Below are positions 33,613 to 41,417 of a stretch of 41,611 bases of DNA, piece after piece; position 1 is the stretch's first letter; each line of letters starts with the position of its first letter. The notes under the pieces are model-generated. The model was not told where the DNA came from and did not search any database. It saw only the letters and a list, made by a program, of their open reading frames with translations. A program made the translations under genes and the position numbers. Where the stretch lies: contig DLBE01000024.1 of assembly GCA_002494205.1 (NCBI GenBank), forward strand, positions 1 through 41,611, read 5' to 3'. Origin of the DNA: Caryophanales bacterium UBA7029 (GTDB lineage: Bacteria; Bacillota_I; Bacilli_A; RFN20; CAG-826).

Positions 33613-33619
33613 TTCGTTT

Positions 33620-33647
33620 TTGTGGAAAAATAATAATTTTATATTAA
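33620..33647 (+). promoter_or_regulatory. Possible pepC promoter
   Basis: TTGTGG (33620-33625), 16 bases, TATTAA (33642-33647). The leader of about 20 bases holds GAAGGAG (33660-33666) ahead of the ATG at 33675. Confidence 0.4.
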
Positions 33648-33674
33648 AATATTATTCGCTGAAGGAGAAAAACA

Positions 33675-35006
33675 ATGAAAGAAATTACACTCGAAAAATT
33701 AGAAGAAGTTGAAAAAGAGTATCTCTCTGAAAAGACTTCAGCTATTGCAAGACATGCTCTTTCTAATTCTGATATTGCGGTCGTGGCCGCTTCAAAGGAT
33801 TCTGTTAAAAACATGGACTTTAATTTTGATATTAATATCAAAACAATGGCTGTTAACAACCAAAAAGCATCAGGAAGATGTTGGATTTTTGCCGCATGTA
33901 ATGGTATGCGCGAAATGATCGGCAAAAAGATTGGTGTTGGCTCATTCAAACTTTCACAAAGCTTTATTGCTTTCTATGACAAGTTAGAAAAACTCAACTA
34001 CACTCTTAATGCATTAATTGAGACAATTGATGCAGATTATGATGATAGAACGGTTCAATTCTTAGTCACAAATGGAATTGGTGATGGTGGTCAATGGGAC
34101 ATGCTCGTTAACGTTGTTAAAAAGTATGGTATCTGCCCAAAGAATGCGTTTGTTGAAACTTATACTTCCAACAATACAAGAATCTTAAATTCTTTACTTA
34201 ATGCTGAAGTTCGTAGATTCGCTAGCGAATGTCGTATTGTTAAGAAAGAAAAAGGATTGAAGGCTGTAGAAGAACTCAAAGAATCATATATGAAACGCTT
34301 CTATAAAGCACTTATTTCGTGCTACGGAATTCCACCAAAGAAATTCGACCTTAAATACACAGATGATAAAGGCGAATTCAAATGTGTTAAAGGATTTACA
34401 CCAAAATCATTCTTTGAAAAATATATTGGCTCAAAAATCGACGAATATGTTAGCTGCATTAATGCACCAACAAAATCAAAACCATTTGGAAAGAGCTATA
34501 CAGTCAAATATTTAGGTAATGTTGAAGGTGGTAAAGTTGTTAAACACTTAAATATTCCTATGGAAAGACTTAAAGAACTTATTATTCATCAACTTAAAGA
34601 CGGAGAAATCGTTTGGTTTGGTTCCGACGTCTCAAGTTATGGAGATAGAATGCGTGGCGTTTGGGATGATCAAGAATTTGATTTCAAATCCTTGTTAAAT
34701 CTCGACATTAAGATGGAAAAAGGAGAGTCATTAGACTTCCGTTCATCCGCAATGAATCACGCAATGTGTATTACTGGCGTGGCCTTTGATGAAAAAGGTG
34801 TTCCAACAAAATGGAAAATCGAAAACTCATGGGGCAACGATAGAGGAAAAGAAGGTTATTTCATCATGTCAGCAAGCTGGTTTGATCAATATACTTACCA
34901 AGCAGTTGTTAACAAGAAATACCTTACAAAAGAAGAACTCGCTGCATATGAAGCAGAACCAGTTGTACTCAAACCATGGGATCCAATGGGATCTTTAGCA
35001 GACTAA
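33675..35006 (+). CDS. pepC: Aminopeptidase C (bleomycin hydrolase family, C1B)
   Basis: 443-residue cytoplasmic cysteine peptidase that removes N-terminal residues from peptides. The catalytic Cys is in QKASGRCWIFAACN (around residue 73), the His in MNHAMCITGV, and the Asn in WKIENSWGND. GDGGQWDMLVNVVKKYGICP is also conserved. The C-terminus WDPMGSLAD is the tail that reaches into the active site in the hexameric family. GAAGGAG precedes the ATG. It leads the run pepC, gpmA, MazG-like, prs. Confidence 0.95.
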   Translation: MKEITLEKLEEVEKEYLSEKTSAIARHALSNSDIAVVAASKDSVKNMDFNFDINIKTMAVNNQKASGRCWIFAACNGMREMIGKKIGVGSFKLSQSFIAFYDKLEKLNYTLNALIETIDADYDDRTVQFLVTNGIGDGGQWDMLVNVVKKYGICPKNAFVETYTSNNTRILNSLLNAEVRRFASECRIVKKEKGLKAVEELKESYMKRFYKALISCYGIPPKKFDLKYTDDKGEFKCVKGFTPKSFFEKYIGSKIDEYVSCINAPTKSKPFGKSYTVKYLGNVEGGKVVKHLNIPMERLKELIIHQLKDGEIVWFGSDVSSYGDRMRGVWDDQEFDFKSLLNLDIKMEKGESLDFRSSAMNHAMCITGVAFDEKGVPTKWKIENSWGNDRGKEGYFIMSASWFDQYTYQAVVNKKYLTKEELAAYEAEPVVLKPWDPMGSLAD

Positions 35007-35025
35007 TTTGATAAAGGAGTAATTT

Positions 35026-35775
35026 ATGTATAAATTAGTTATGATTAGACACGGTGAATCAGAATGGAATAAACTCAATTTATTCACTGGTTGGACTGAT
35101 GTCGAATTATCCGAGAAAGGTGTTATGGAAGCACATCGTGCTGGTAAGACCTTAAAAGAAGAAGGATATGACTTTGATGTTGTCTATACTTCTATGCTTA
35201 AAAGAGCAATTCATACAATGAATAATGTTCTTTTCGAACTTGACCGTGAATGGTTACCAGTTATTAAAACTTGGAGACTTAATGAACGTCACTATGGCGC
35301 TCTTCAAGGTTTAAACAAAGCTGAAACCGCTGAAAAGTATGGTGAAGAACAAGTTAAAGTTTGGAGAAGAAGTTATGATTGCCCACCTCCAGCATTAACA
35401 AAAGAAGACCCACGTAATCCAGCAAACCAAGCACAATTCAGAGATGTTCCAAGAGAAGATCTTCCTTTAACTGAATCTCTTGAACTTACAGTTGCACGTG
35501 CTGTTCCTTTCTTTGAAAAAGTCATTAGACCTGAAATGGAAAAAGGAAAACGCTGCTTAATCGTTGCTCACGGCAACTCATTAAGAGCACTTGTCAAATA
35601 TTTTGACAATATGCCAAAAGAAGAAATTGTTGGAGTTAACATCCCAACAGGCGTTCCACTAGTATATGAATTTGATGATAATATGAAAGCTGTCAAACAC
35701 TATTACTTAATGGACGAAGCCGCTTTAAAAGCTGAAATGGAAGCCGTTGCTAATCAAGGAAAAGTTAAGAAATAA
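35026..35775 (+). CDS. gpmA: 2,3-bisphosphoglycerate-dependent phosphoglycerate mutase
   Basis: 249 residues. Interconverts 3- and 2-phosphoglycerate in glycolysis. The phospho-His motif IRHGESEWN is at residues 7-15, with LNERHYGALQGLNKAE, RRSYDCPPP and the second His in IVAHGNSLRALVK. AAGGAG precedes the ATG, 19 bases after the pepC stop. Full length for the dimeric/tetrameric dPGM family. Confidence 0.97.
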   Translation: MYKLVMIRHGESEWNKLNLFTGWTDVELSEKGVMEAHRAGKTLKEEGYDFDVVYTSMLKRAIHTMNNVLFELDREWLPVIKTWRLNERHYGALQGLNKAETAEKYGEEQVKVWRRSYDCPPPALTKEDPRNPANQAQFRDVPREDLPLTESLELTVARAVPFFEKVIRPEMEKGKRCLIVAHGNSLRALVKYFDNMPKEEIVGVNIPTGVPLVYEFDDNMKAVKHYYLMDEAALKAEMEAVANQGKVKK

Positions 35776-35797
35776 GCGGAAAATATAGGGTTTTTTG

Positions 35798-36124
35798 ATG
35801 AAAAAAGAGACTTATGACAGATTAATGAAATTTAGAGACGACAGAGATTGGTCTCAATTTCATACTGGTGAAAATTTAGCTAAATCGATAATGATTGAAG
35901 CTGGCGAACTTCTTGAAGTTTTTCAATGGACAAATCAAGAAAAGTCTATTGATAAAGTAAAAGAAGAGCTTGCAGATGTTTTATCTTACTGTTATTTAAT
36001 GGCTGATCACTACCATTTGGACGTTGATGAGATTTTAAATAAAAAGTTAGATCAAAATGAAGCTAAGTATCCAGCTGACAAAGTCAGAGGTTCATCTAAA
36101 AAATATAACGAATATAAGAAATAA
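35798..36124 (+). CDS. MazG-like nucleotide pyrophosphohydrolase
   Basis: 108 residues, started at the ATG at 35798 (a TTG just before it is in frame but less likely). The all-alpha NTP pyrophosphatase pattern is clear: SIMIEAGELLEVFQW and KEELADVLSYCYLMAD supply the ExxE...ExxD metal ligands, as in the RS21-C6/dCTPase group. It would clear non-standard or excess NTPs. Its stop overlaps the prs start (TAATG), so it is translated together with the PRPP synthase. Confidence 0.88.
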   Translation: MKKETYDRLMKFRDDRDWSQFHTGENLAKSIMIEAGELLEVFQWTNQEKSIDKVKEELADVLSYCYLMADHYHLDVDEILNKKLDQNEAKYPADKVRGSSKKYNEYKK

Positions 36125-37011
36125 TGGAAAAAGTAATCTTTTCTCTAACCTCTAGCAAAAAACTTGCTAAAGCAATATCTGAAAAATCTGGTATTCCTAT
36201 GGGAGAATCAGAAGTTTTAAGATTTGCCGATGGCGAGATTATGGCTAGATGTAAGAGCGATGTTCAAGGAAAGATTTGCTATGTTGTGCAATCAACTGTG
36301 AGTCCATCTACCGAGACTATTTTTGAGGTTTTGATGTTCGCTGATGCACTTAAAAATGCCGGAGCATTTGAGGTGGTTTTGATTGCTCCATATTTCGGAT
36401 ATTCACGCCAAGACAGAGTCGCTGTAAAAGGCGAGCCAATAACTGCTAAATTAGTTGCAAAAATGATAGAAATTGCCGGGATTTCCCGTGTTATTTGCGC
36501 AGATTTGCATACTCAACAAATTCAAGGATTCTTCTCAATTCCGGTCGAAAATATTGATACCAGTACATTATTTGGACAATATTTTGCAAAGAGATTTGAT
36601 GAACTTGGAATTAAGCATTCTGATGTATGTGTTGTTTCACCTGATCACGGTTCCGCAAATAGAGGCCGTGATGTTTCTAGTGAACTTAACGGGGCATCTT
36701 TAGCCGTTATTGATAAACGCCGTCCTGCTCCAAACAAATCCGAAGTTATTAATGTCGTTGGCGATGTTAAAGATAAAATTTGTTTAATTGTTGATGATAT
36801 AGTCGACACAGGCGGAACTGTAAACAATGCTGTTGAGGCACTACTTTCAAAAGGCGCAAAGGAAGTCTATGTTGCGGTAACCCACGCCATACTTTCTAAA
36901 GGCCCTTTGACCCCAAAAATTAAAGAATTTGTAACTACAGATTCTGTTGAAAAAGATAATAAAGGAGCTAAGGTGTTATCACTCGCTGAGATTTTATCTC
37001 AGAACATTTAA
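36124..37011 (+). CDS. prs: Ribose-phosphate pyrophosphokinase (PRPP synthase)
   Basis: Makes PRPP from ribose 5-phosphate and ATP for nucleotide, His and Trp synthesis. At 295 residues it is a little shorter than the usual 310-320. Seen: PYFGYSRQDRVAVKGEPITA, the metal/ribose-site DLHTQQIQGFF, VSPDHGSANRGRD, DKRRP and the PRPP loop LIVDDIVDTGGTVNNA. Overlaps the MazG-like gene by 1 base. A preQ1 riboswitch follows its stop almost at once. Confidence 0.95.
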   Translation: MEKVIFSLTSSKKLAKAISEKSGIPMGESEVLRFADGEIMARCKSDVQGKICYVVQSTVSPSTETIFEVLMFADALKNAGAFEVVLIAPYFGYSRQDRVAVKGEPITAKLVAKMIEIAGISRVICADLHTQQIQGFFSIPVENIDTSTLFGQYFAKRFDELGIKHSDVCVVSPDHGSANRGRDVSSELNGASLAVIDKRRPAPNKSEVINVVGDVKDKICLIVDDIVDTGGTVNNAVEALLSKGAKEVYVAVTHAILSKGPLTPKIKEFVTTDSVEKDNKGAKVLSLAEILSQNI

Positions 37012-37017
37012 AAATAT

Positions 37018-37056
37018 TAAGTGTTCCCTTGAATAACCACTTAGAAAAAAGCAAGG
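37018..37056 (+). promoter_or_regulatory. preQ1-I riboswitch controlling queT translation
   Basis: The layout matches preQ1 class I, an H-type pseudoknot. Stem P1 is TAAGTG (37018-37023) with CACTTA (37038-37043). The loop between carries TTC and then CCTTG (37027-37031). An A-rich run, GAAAAAAG, follows P1, and CAAGG (37052-37056) pairs with CCTTG to form P2. P2 therefore hides the only AAGG, directly before the ATG at 37058, so binding of preQ1 should block translation. C37 in the loop is a candidate for the ligand-pairing base. The gene after it is the expected target. Confidence 0.85.
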
Positions 37057-37057
37057 T

Positions 37058-37564
37058 ATGAAAAACGAAGTAATTAGAACTTTAACTAGAAATGCTGTAG
37101 TAGCAGCTATCTACGTTGTATTAACAGTAGCAACAAGTGCAATATCATTTGGAATGATGCAAATTAGAATTGCGGAAGCCTTGATGCTACTTTGTTTCTT
37201 TAGAAAAGACTATATTTACGGCCTTACAGCGGGTTGTTTTATAGCTAATCTATTCTCATTTATGTGGATGGATATTATAGTAGGAACTCTTGCGACATTG
37301 ATTGCATGTTTATGTATATGTTTCTTGAGTTTTAAAAATTTATTTTTAGCGTCTCTATATCCAGTAATAGCAAACGGCTTCATTATTGGTGCAGAATTAA
37401 CATATTTTGAAGTTGGCCCTTATTGGGTTTGCACAGGATGGGTTGCTTTAGGTGAAGTAATTGCCGTTTGCGTTATAGGCTATGCTCTATTTATGATTTT
37501 ATGGCGCGAAAAAAGATTGCTCACTGTTTTTGGAGCGAATAGGAATTTGGAACCAAAATGGTAA
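37058..37564 (+). CDS. queT: QueT-type queuosine precursor transporter
   Basis: 168-residue membrane protein with about five helices. It belongs to the QueT group, thought to be the substrate-binding (S) component of an ECF-type importer for preQ1 or a related base. NAVVAAIYVVLTVATSAISF and MMQIRIAEALMLLCFF are typical family N-terminal sequences, and GWVALGEVIAVCVIGYAL is the last helix. The preQ1 riboswitch upstream supports the assignment. The only plausible start is the ATG at 37058, 1 base after the AAGG that the riboswitch pairs. No EcfA/T genes are present in the window. Confidence 0.92.
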   Translation: MKNEVIRTLTRNAVVAAIYVVLTVATSAISFGMMQIRIAEALMLLCFFRKDYIYGLTAGCFIANLFSFMWMDIIVGTLATLIACLCICFLSFKNLFLASLYPVIANGFIIGAELTYFEVGPYWVCTGWVALGEVIAVCVIGYALFMILWREKRLLTVFGANRNLEPKW

Positions 37565-37854
37565 AAATAACTGTTGTAAAAGTATCTAGATTTGATGATC
37601 TGATTTCAAAATATGAGAACCAAATTAAGCATGCTTGCGGCTTACATGAAGGTGACGTTTTTATTTCAAAAAATGCCGAAATTCCCGAGAATTTTTGCTT
37701 AGAAGCATGGAAAAGCTTAAAAGAATTTGTTGAAGCATTAGAACAAGGGAAAGGCAATTTTTTCGATGGTTGGATGAAAGATCCAATGAGCGCAATGATT
37801 TCTTGCAACGATGGATTTAGGCCAGTTAGTTTCTTTATCGAACTTATTAAATAA
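37558..37854 (+). CDS. TIGR04076-type small protein
   Basis: 98 residues. The pattern MVKITVVKVS, CGLHEGDVF, PENFCLEAWKSL and CNDGFRPVSFFI matches my memory of TIGR04076, a small family of unknown function with conserved Cys and a CxDGxRPV motif. It overlaps queT by 7 bases (ATGGTAA) and lies ahead of tgt, so it is translated with the queuosine genes. Whether it takes part in queuosine salvage is unknown. Confidence 0.75.
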   Translation: MVKITVVKVSRFDDLISKYENQIKHACGLHEGDVFISKNAEIPENFCLEAWKSLKEFVEALEQGKGNFFDGWMKDPMSAMISCNDGFRPVSFFIELIK

Positions 37855-37875
37855 ATTCGATATTTTATTGAACTA

Positions 37876-37884
37876 TGTTAATAT
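37876..37884 (+). promoter_or_regulatory. Extended -10 promoter of tgt, leaderless
   Basis: TGTTAATAT is a TGn-extended -10 (TAATAT at 37879-37884). Six bases follow before the ATG at 37891, so the predicted start is the A of the ATG. No -35 of note. This would let tgt, queA and queH be transcribed apart from queT. Confidence 0.45.
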
Positions 37885-37890
37885 ATCAAT

Positions 37891-39015
37891 ATGAAAGATT
37901 TTTATTTAGAAATTAAACATGTTTGTAAACAAACAGGTGCTAGATACGGAATCCTTCACACTCCGCACGGAGATGTTGAAGTGCCTATGTTTATGCCTGT
38001 TGGTACATTAGCAACAGTCAAAACATTATCTCCAGAAGAAGTTAAAGATATGGGAGCCGGTGTTATTTTAAGCAATACCTATCATTTGCATCTTAGACCT
38101 GGTGAAGATATTGTACAAAAAGCTGGTGGACTTCATAAATTTATGAACTACAAAGGTCCTATCTTAACTGATAGTGGAGGATTTCAAGTTTTCTCACTTC
38201 AAGAAAATAGAAAAATCTCAGAAGAAGGAGTTGAATTCAAGTCTCATTTAAACGGGGATAAACTTTTCTTTACACCAGAATCAGTTATTAAGATTGAAGA
38301 GAAACTTGGTGCTGATATTATTATGTCGTTTGATGAGTGCATTCCTTACCCAGCAAACAAAAAATATGCGGAAAAATCCGTAGAAAGAACGTTAAGATGG
38401 GCTAAAAGAGGCCTCACTGCACATACCAGAAAAGACCAAGCTTTATTTGGAATTGTACAGGGTGGAGAATTCCCTGATTTAAGAAAACATTGTGCTGAAG
38501 AATTAGTGAAGATGGATTTCCCTGGTTACTCAATTGGCGGAACATCAATCGGCGAGCCAAAAGATGTGTTTTCAAAGATGTTAGACTACTCAGTTCCATA
38601 TTTACCCGAGGACAAACCAAGATATTTAATGGGAGTCGGCTCAATTGACTACCTTTTGGAAGGGATCGCAAAAGGAATAGACATGTTTGATTGCGTTTTG
38701 CCTACAAGAATTGCTCGTCATGGTGCTTTAATGACCTCACAAGGCCGTGTAAACATTAGAGGAGCACAATATAAAGAAGATTTCAGTCCGCTCGATCCAG
38801 AGTGTGATTGCTATACATGTAAAAATTATACGAAAGCTTATTTAAGACACTTGTATGTTGCTGATGAAGCGTTCGGTAAAAGACTTTTATCGATTCATAA
38901 CGTTCGTTTCTTGATTCATTTGATGGAAGAAGCGAGAAAAGCAATCCAAGAAGATAGGTTTGGAGATTTTAGAGAAGAAATTCTCAGGAAATATGGGGAT
39001 AAACGAGGTTTTTAA
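37891..39015 (+). CDS. tgt: tRNA-guanine transglycosylase
   Basis: 374 residues. It swaps guanine at the wobble position of GUN-anticodon tRNAs for preQ1. Seen: FMPVGTLATVKTLSPEEVKD, the substrate-binding TDSGGFQVFSL, FGIVQGGEF, GVGSIDYLLEGIAKGIDMFD and the catalytic LPTRIARHGALMT. The zinc site is CDCYTC with a following His. The queA start overlaps its stop (TAATG). The enzyme is the second step of the salvage route after QueT. Confidence 0.97.
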   Translation: MKDFYLEIKHVCKQTGARYGILHTPHGDVEVPMFMPVGTLATVKTLSPEEVKDMGAGVILSNTYHLHLRPGEDIVQKAGGLHKFMNYKGPILTDSGGFQVFSLQENRKISEEGVEFKSHLNGDKLFFTPESVIKIEEKLGADIIMSFDECIPYPANKKYAEKSVERTLRWAKRGLTAHTRKDQALFGIVQGGEFPDLRKHCAEELVKMDFPGYSIGGTSIGEPKDVFSKMLDYSVPYLPEDKPRYLMGVGSIDYLLEGIAKGIDMFDCVLPTRIARHGALMTSQGRVNIRGAQYKEDFSPLDPECDCYTCKNYTKAYLRHLYVADEAFGKRLLSIHNVRFLIHLMEEARKAIQEDRFGDFREEILRKYGDKRGF

Positions 39016-40043
39016 TGGATATTTCCTTATTTGATTACAATTTACCAGAAGAACTTATTGCACAAACCCCTGCATCGGTCAGAGATGAGTGCAAACTTTT
39101 GTGCATAAATAAGAAAAATAAGTCATTCGAAGACAAAATTTTTAAAGATATAATTGACTATCTAAAACCTGGCGATGTTATCGTCAGGAATAACACTAAA
39201 GTGTTATCGGCCCGCATATTTGGGGTTAAAGAAGGAACTGGTGCACATGTCGAAATTTTGCTATTAAAACAGCTTGAAGGAGATGTGTGGGAATGCCTTG
39301 CAGGAAACGCTAAGGCAATTAAGGTTGGAACAGTCATAAATTTCAACAACGGAAGGCTTTTTGCCGAGTGTTTGGAGGTAAAAGACGAGGGGATTCGTAT
39401 ACTAAAATTCAAATATACTGGCATTTTCATGGAAATTTTGAATGAAATCGGTGCAATGCCGTTACCTCCATATATCAAGAAAAAGTGTGAGGATAAGTCT
39501 CAATATCAAACTGTATTCGCGAAAGTCTATGGTAGTGCCGCAGCACCAACAGCGGGATTCCATTTTACAAAAGAGTTAATTAAAAAATGTGAAGAAAAGG
39601 GTGTCGAGTTCTTAGACATCACTTTGAATATTGGTCTAGGAACCTTTAAACCTGTCAAAGAGAAAACTGTAGAGGCTCACAAAATGCATTCTGAGCATTA
39701 TGAGATAACTCAAGAGGTTGCAGATCGTCTAAATCTCGCAAAAAAAGAAAATAGACGCATTATTGCCCTTGGTACAACATCGACAAGAACCCTTGAAGCC
39801 AACTTCCAAAAATATGGAGAATTTAGAGGCGAAACAGACGATACAGAAATCTTTATTAAGCCTGGTTATGAGTTCAAAGCGATTGATGCTTTAATTACCA
39901 ATTTCCATCTACCAAAATCTACCCTTATTATGCTAGTGTCTGCCCTTATGGGCAGGGAGTTCACTCTCGCGTGCTATAAATATGCAGTTGAAAAGAGGTA
40001 TAGATTCTTCTCATTTGGGGATGCAATGTTTATCTATGAATGA
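39015..40043 (+). CDS. queA: S-adenosylmethionine:tRNA ribosyltransferase-isomerase
   Basis: 342 residues. It converts preQ1 in tRNA to epoxyqueuosine using the ribosyl part of SAM. Conserved parts: IAQTPASVRDECKLL near the start, GDVIVRNNTKVLSARIFG, GSAAAPTAGFHFTKEL, LGTFKPVK, HSEHYEI, LGTTSTRTLEA and ALITNFHLPKSTLIMLVSAL. Full length for the family. It overlaps tgt by 1 base and queH by 8. It ends in TGA. Confidence 0.97.
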   Translation: MDISLFDYNLPEELIAQTPASVRDECKLLCINKKNKSFEDKIFKDIIDYLKPGDVIVRNNTKVLSARIFGVKEGTGAHVEILLLKQLEGDVWECLAGNAKAIKVGTVINFNNGRLFAECLEVKDEGIRILKFKYTGIFMEILNEIGAMPLPPYIKKKCEDKSQYQTVFAKVYGSAAAPTAGFHFTKELIKKCEEKGVEFLDITLNIGLGTFKPVKEKTVEAHKMHSEHYEITQEVADRLNLAKKENRRIIALGTTSTRTLEANFQKYGEFRGETDDTEIFIKPGYEFKAIDALITNFHLPKSTLIMLVSALMGREFTLACYKYAVEKRYRFFSFGDAMFIYE

Positions 40044-40689
40044 GTATATTAATTACTATAAAGAATCATTAAAAGAATTAGAGAAACTTCCTAAAAATAA
40101 GAAGCCATCTTTATTACTTCATGCCTGTTGTGGACCATGTTTGACTTTTCCTTTAACTTTTTTATGCCCGCATTTTGATGTGACGATATTTTTCAATAAT
40201 TCAAACATCTATCCGTCAGAAGAATATTATAGAAGACTCAATGAGCTTAAAAAGTTTCTAGATTTCTTCAAAAGAGATTACGGATACGAGGTTAAAGTTA
40301 TCGAGACAAAATATGACAACGATAATTACAATAAAGACCTTGAAAAATACGCAGATCAAGATGAAGGAAAAGAGAGGTGTTTTTTGTGCTACGAAAAACG
40401 CATGGATCAGGCCTTCAAATTTGCTAACGAAAACGGCTTTGATTTCTTCACCACAGTTATGACCATTTCGCGTCAAAAGAATTCTCAAAAAATAAATGAA
40501 ATCGGTGCAAAATTACAGAAAAAATACGGAAATTCCCGCTATTTTTACTCAGATTTCAAGAAAAATAAGGGTATTGATATAGCTCGAGAAATGCGCATTC
40601 ATTACGACCTATATCAGCAGCTTTATTGTGGGTGTAAATTTACATACGAAAAGGGCCTAAAAAAGGAGGCAGAAAAATATGGAAAATAA
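40036..40689 (+). CDS. queH: Epoxyqueuosine reductase QueH
   Basis: 217 residues, started at the ATG at 40036 that overlaps the queA stop (ATGAATGA). QueH is the non-B12 epoxyqueuosine reductase that completes queuosine. The Cys motifs fit: LLHACCGPC, RCFLCYEKRMDQA and LYCGCKFTYEKG. These bind a metal and an iron-sulfur cluster in the family. The QueG type is unrelated. Context (tgt, queA) confirms it. Confidence 0.94.
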   Translation: MNEYINYYKESLKELEKLPKNKKPSLLLHACCGPCLTFPLTFLCPHFDVTIFFNNSNIYPSEEYYRRLNELKKFLDFFKRDYGYEVKVIETKYDNDNYNKDLEKYADQDEGKERCFLCYEKRMDQAFKFANENGFDFFTTVMTISRQKNSQKINEIGAKLQKKYGNSRYFYSDFKKNKGIDIAREMRIHYDLYQQLYCGCKFTYEKGLKKEAEKYGK

Positions 40690-41017
40690 GATTGCTTTTT
40701 GTGGTCTAAATTGTGAAGAATGTGAAGCAAGAAAAGCGACAATAAATAATGACAACGAATTACGTAAAAAAGTTGCAAAACTATGGTCTGAGTGGAATCA
40801 GTGTGAAATAAAACCCAAATGGATTAATTGCGAAGGATGCCATGGTGATGGATGCAAGACACACTTCTGTAGCGAACAATGCAAGATTCGTAAATGCGCT
40901 TTGTCAAAAGGCTTCAACACATGTGCTGAATGTTCAAAAATGAATGACTGTGAGACCTTAAAAATGATTACTGATCACAGTCAATCAGCAAAAAATAATT
41001 TAAATAATTTGAAATAA
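40679..41017 (+). CDS. DUF3795-type Cys-rich protein
   Basis: 112 residues. It starts at the ATG at 40679, overlapping queH by 11 bases, with AAAGGAGG upstream. The pattern IAFCGLNCEECEARKAT, INCEGCHGDGC, CKIRKCALSKGFNTCAEC matches the Cys-rich DUF3795 plan of small metal or iron-sulfur binding proteins of unknown function. It is the last gene of the queuosine run. No link to queuosine is established. Confidence 0.8.
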   Translation: MENKIAFCGLNCEECEARKATINNDNELRKKVAKLWSEWNQCEIKPKWINCEGCHGDGCKTHFCSEQCKIRKCALSKGFNTCAECSKMNDCETLKMITDHSQSAKNNLNNLK

Positions 41018-41273
41018 AGTTTTTCACGCATATTCATTTATTAGATAAATAATAAGGTTGTTTTTAATAATGGATTTTTTTGAAATATTTTTATCATAAT
41101 TCAATTATTTATAATTGCTTTATCATAAACTATTTTGTAATTTTAATTGAATTTTCACTTAAAAATTGCAAAAATTTGGCAAAAATTTACATAAAAATGA
41201 TAGTAAAAAGAGGCAAAAATTTGTGTCTTTCGTGCGGGCGCCTAAAAATTTTTATTGATTTATATTATATATA
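41018..41273 (+). other. AT-rich intergenic spacer before the ribosomal operon
   Basis: About 250 bases, strongly AT-rich. Short reiterations are visible: TTATCATAA twice (about 41092 and 41122) and GCAAAAATTT three times (about 41167, 41179, 41214). An ORF at 41080-41274 is all Ile, Tyr, Phe, Asn and Lys and does not look like a real gene. TA-rich hexamers near 41252-41272 may hold the promoter of the rpsJ operon. No terminator is evident after the DUF3795 gene. Confidence 0.5.
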
Positions 41274-41417
41274 GGCGTATCTTATTACACGTTAGCGTTT
41301 GCGTTGACATGCGAGGTTGCTGACACACCAACAGGCGTTGTCATGAAAGGTGGCCAGGGAATTCGCATCGAGCAGTTCGTTAAAAGCCTGAAATAAATAG
41401 TTATAGGAGGAAAATTC
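41274..41417 (+). promoter_or_regulatory. G+C-richer rpsJ leader, possibly a ribosomal-protein control region
   Basis: About 144 bases before rpsJ, clearly richer in G+C than the spacer to its left. TGACA (41305-41309) pairs with TGTCA (41339-41343) and, inside, GTTG (41316-41319) with CAAC (41329-41332), leaving internal bulges, which is the shape of ribosomal-protein leader hairpins. A frame also reads well from 41259 to the TAA at 41394 (…EVADTPTGVVMKGG…), but lacks an ATG until 41343; from there it gives a 17-residue peptide. The Shine-Dalgarno of rpsJ, AGGAGG, is at 41405-41410. Confidence 0.4.

Noticed and set aside
41080..41274. ORF of 64 residues in the spacer before rpsJ
   Set aside because: It is almost all Ile, Tyr, Phe, Asn, Lys and Leu, has no ribosome site and lies in very AT-rich DNA; it reads as chance.
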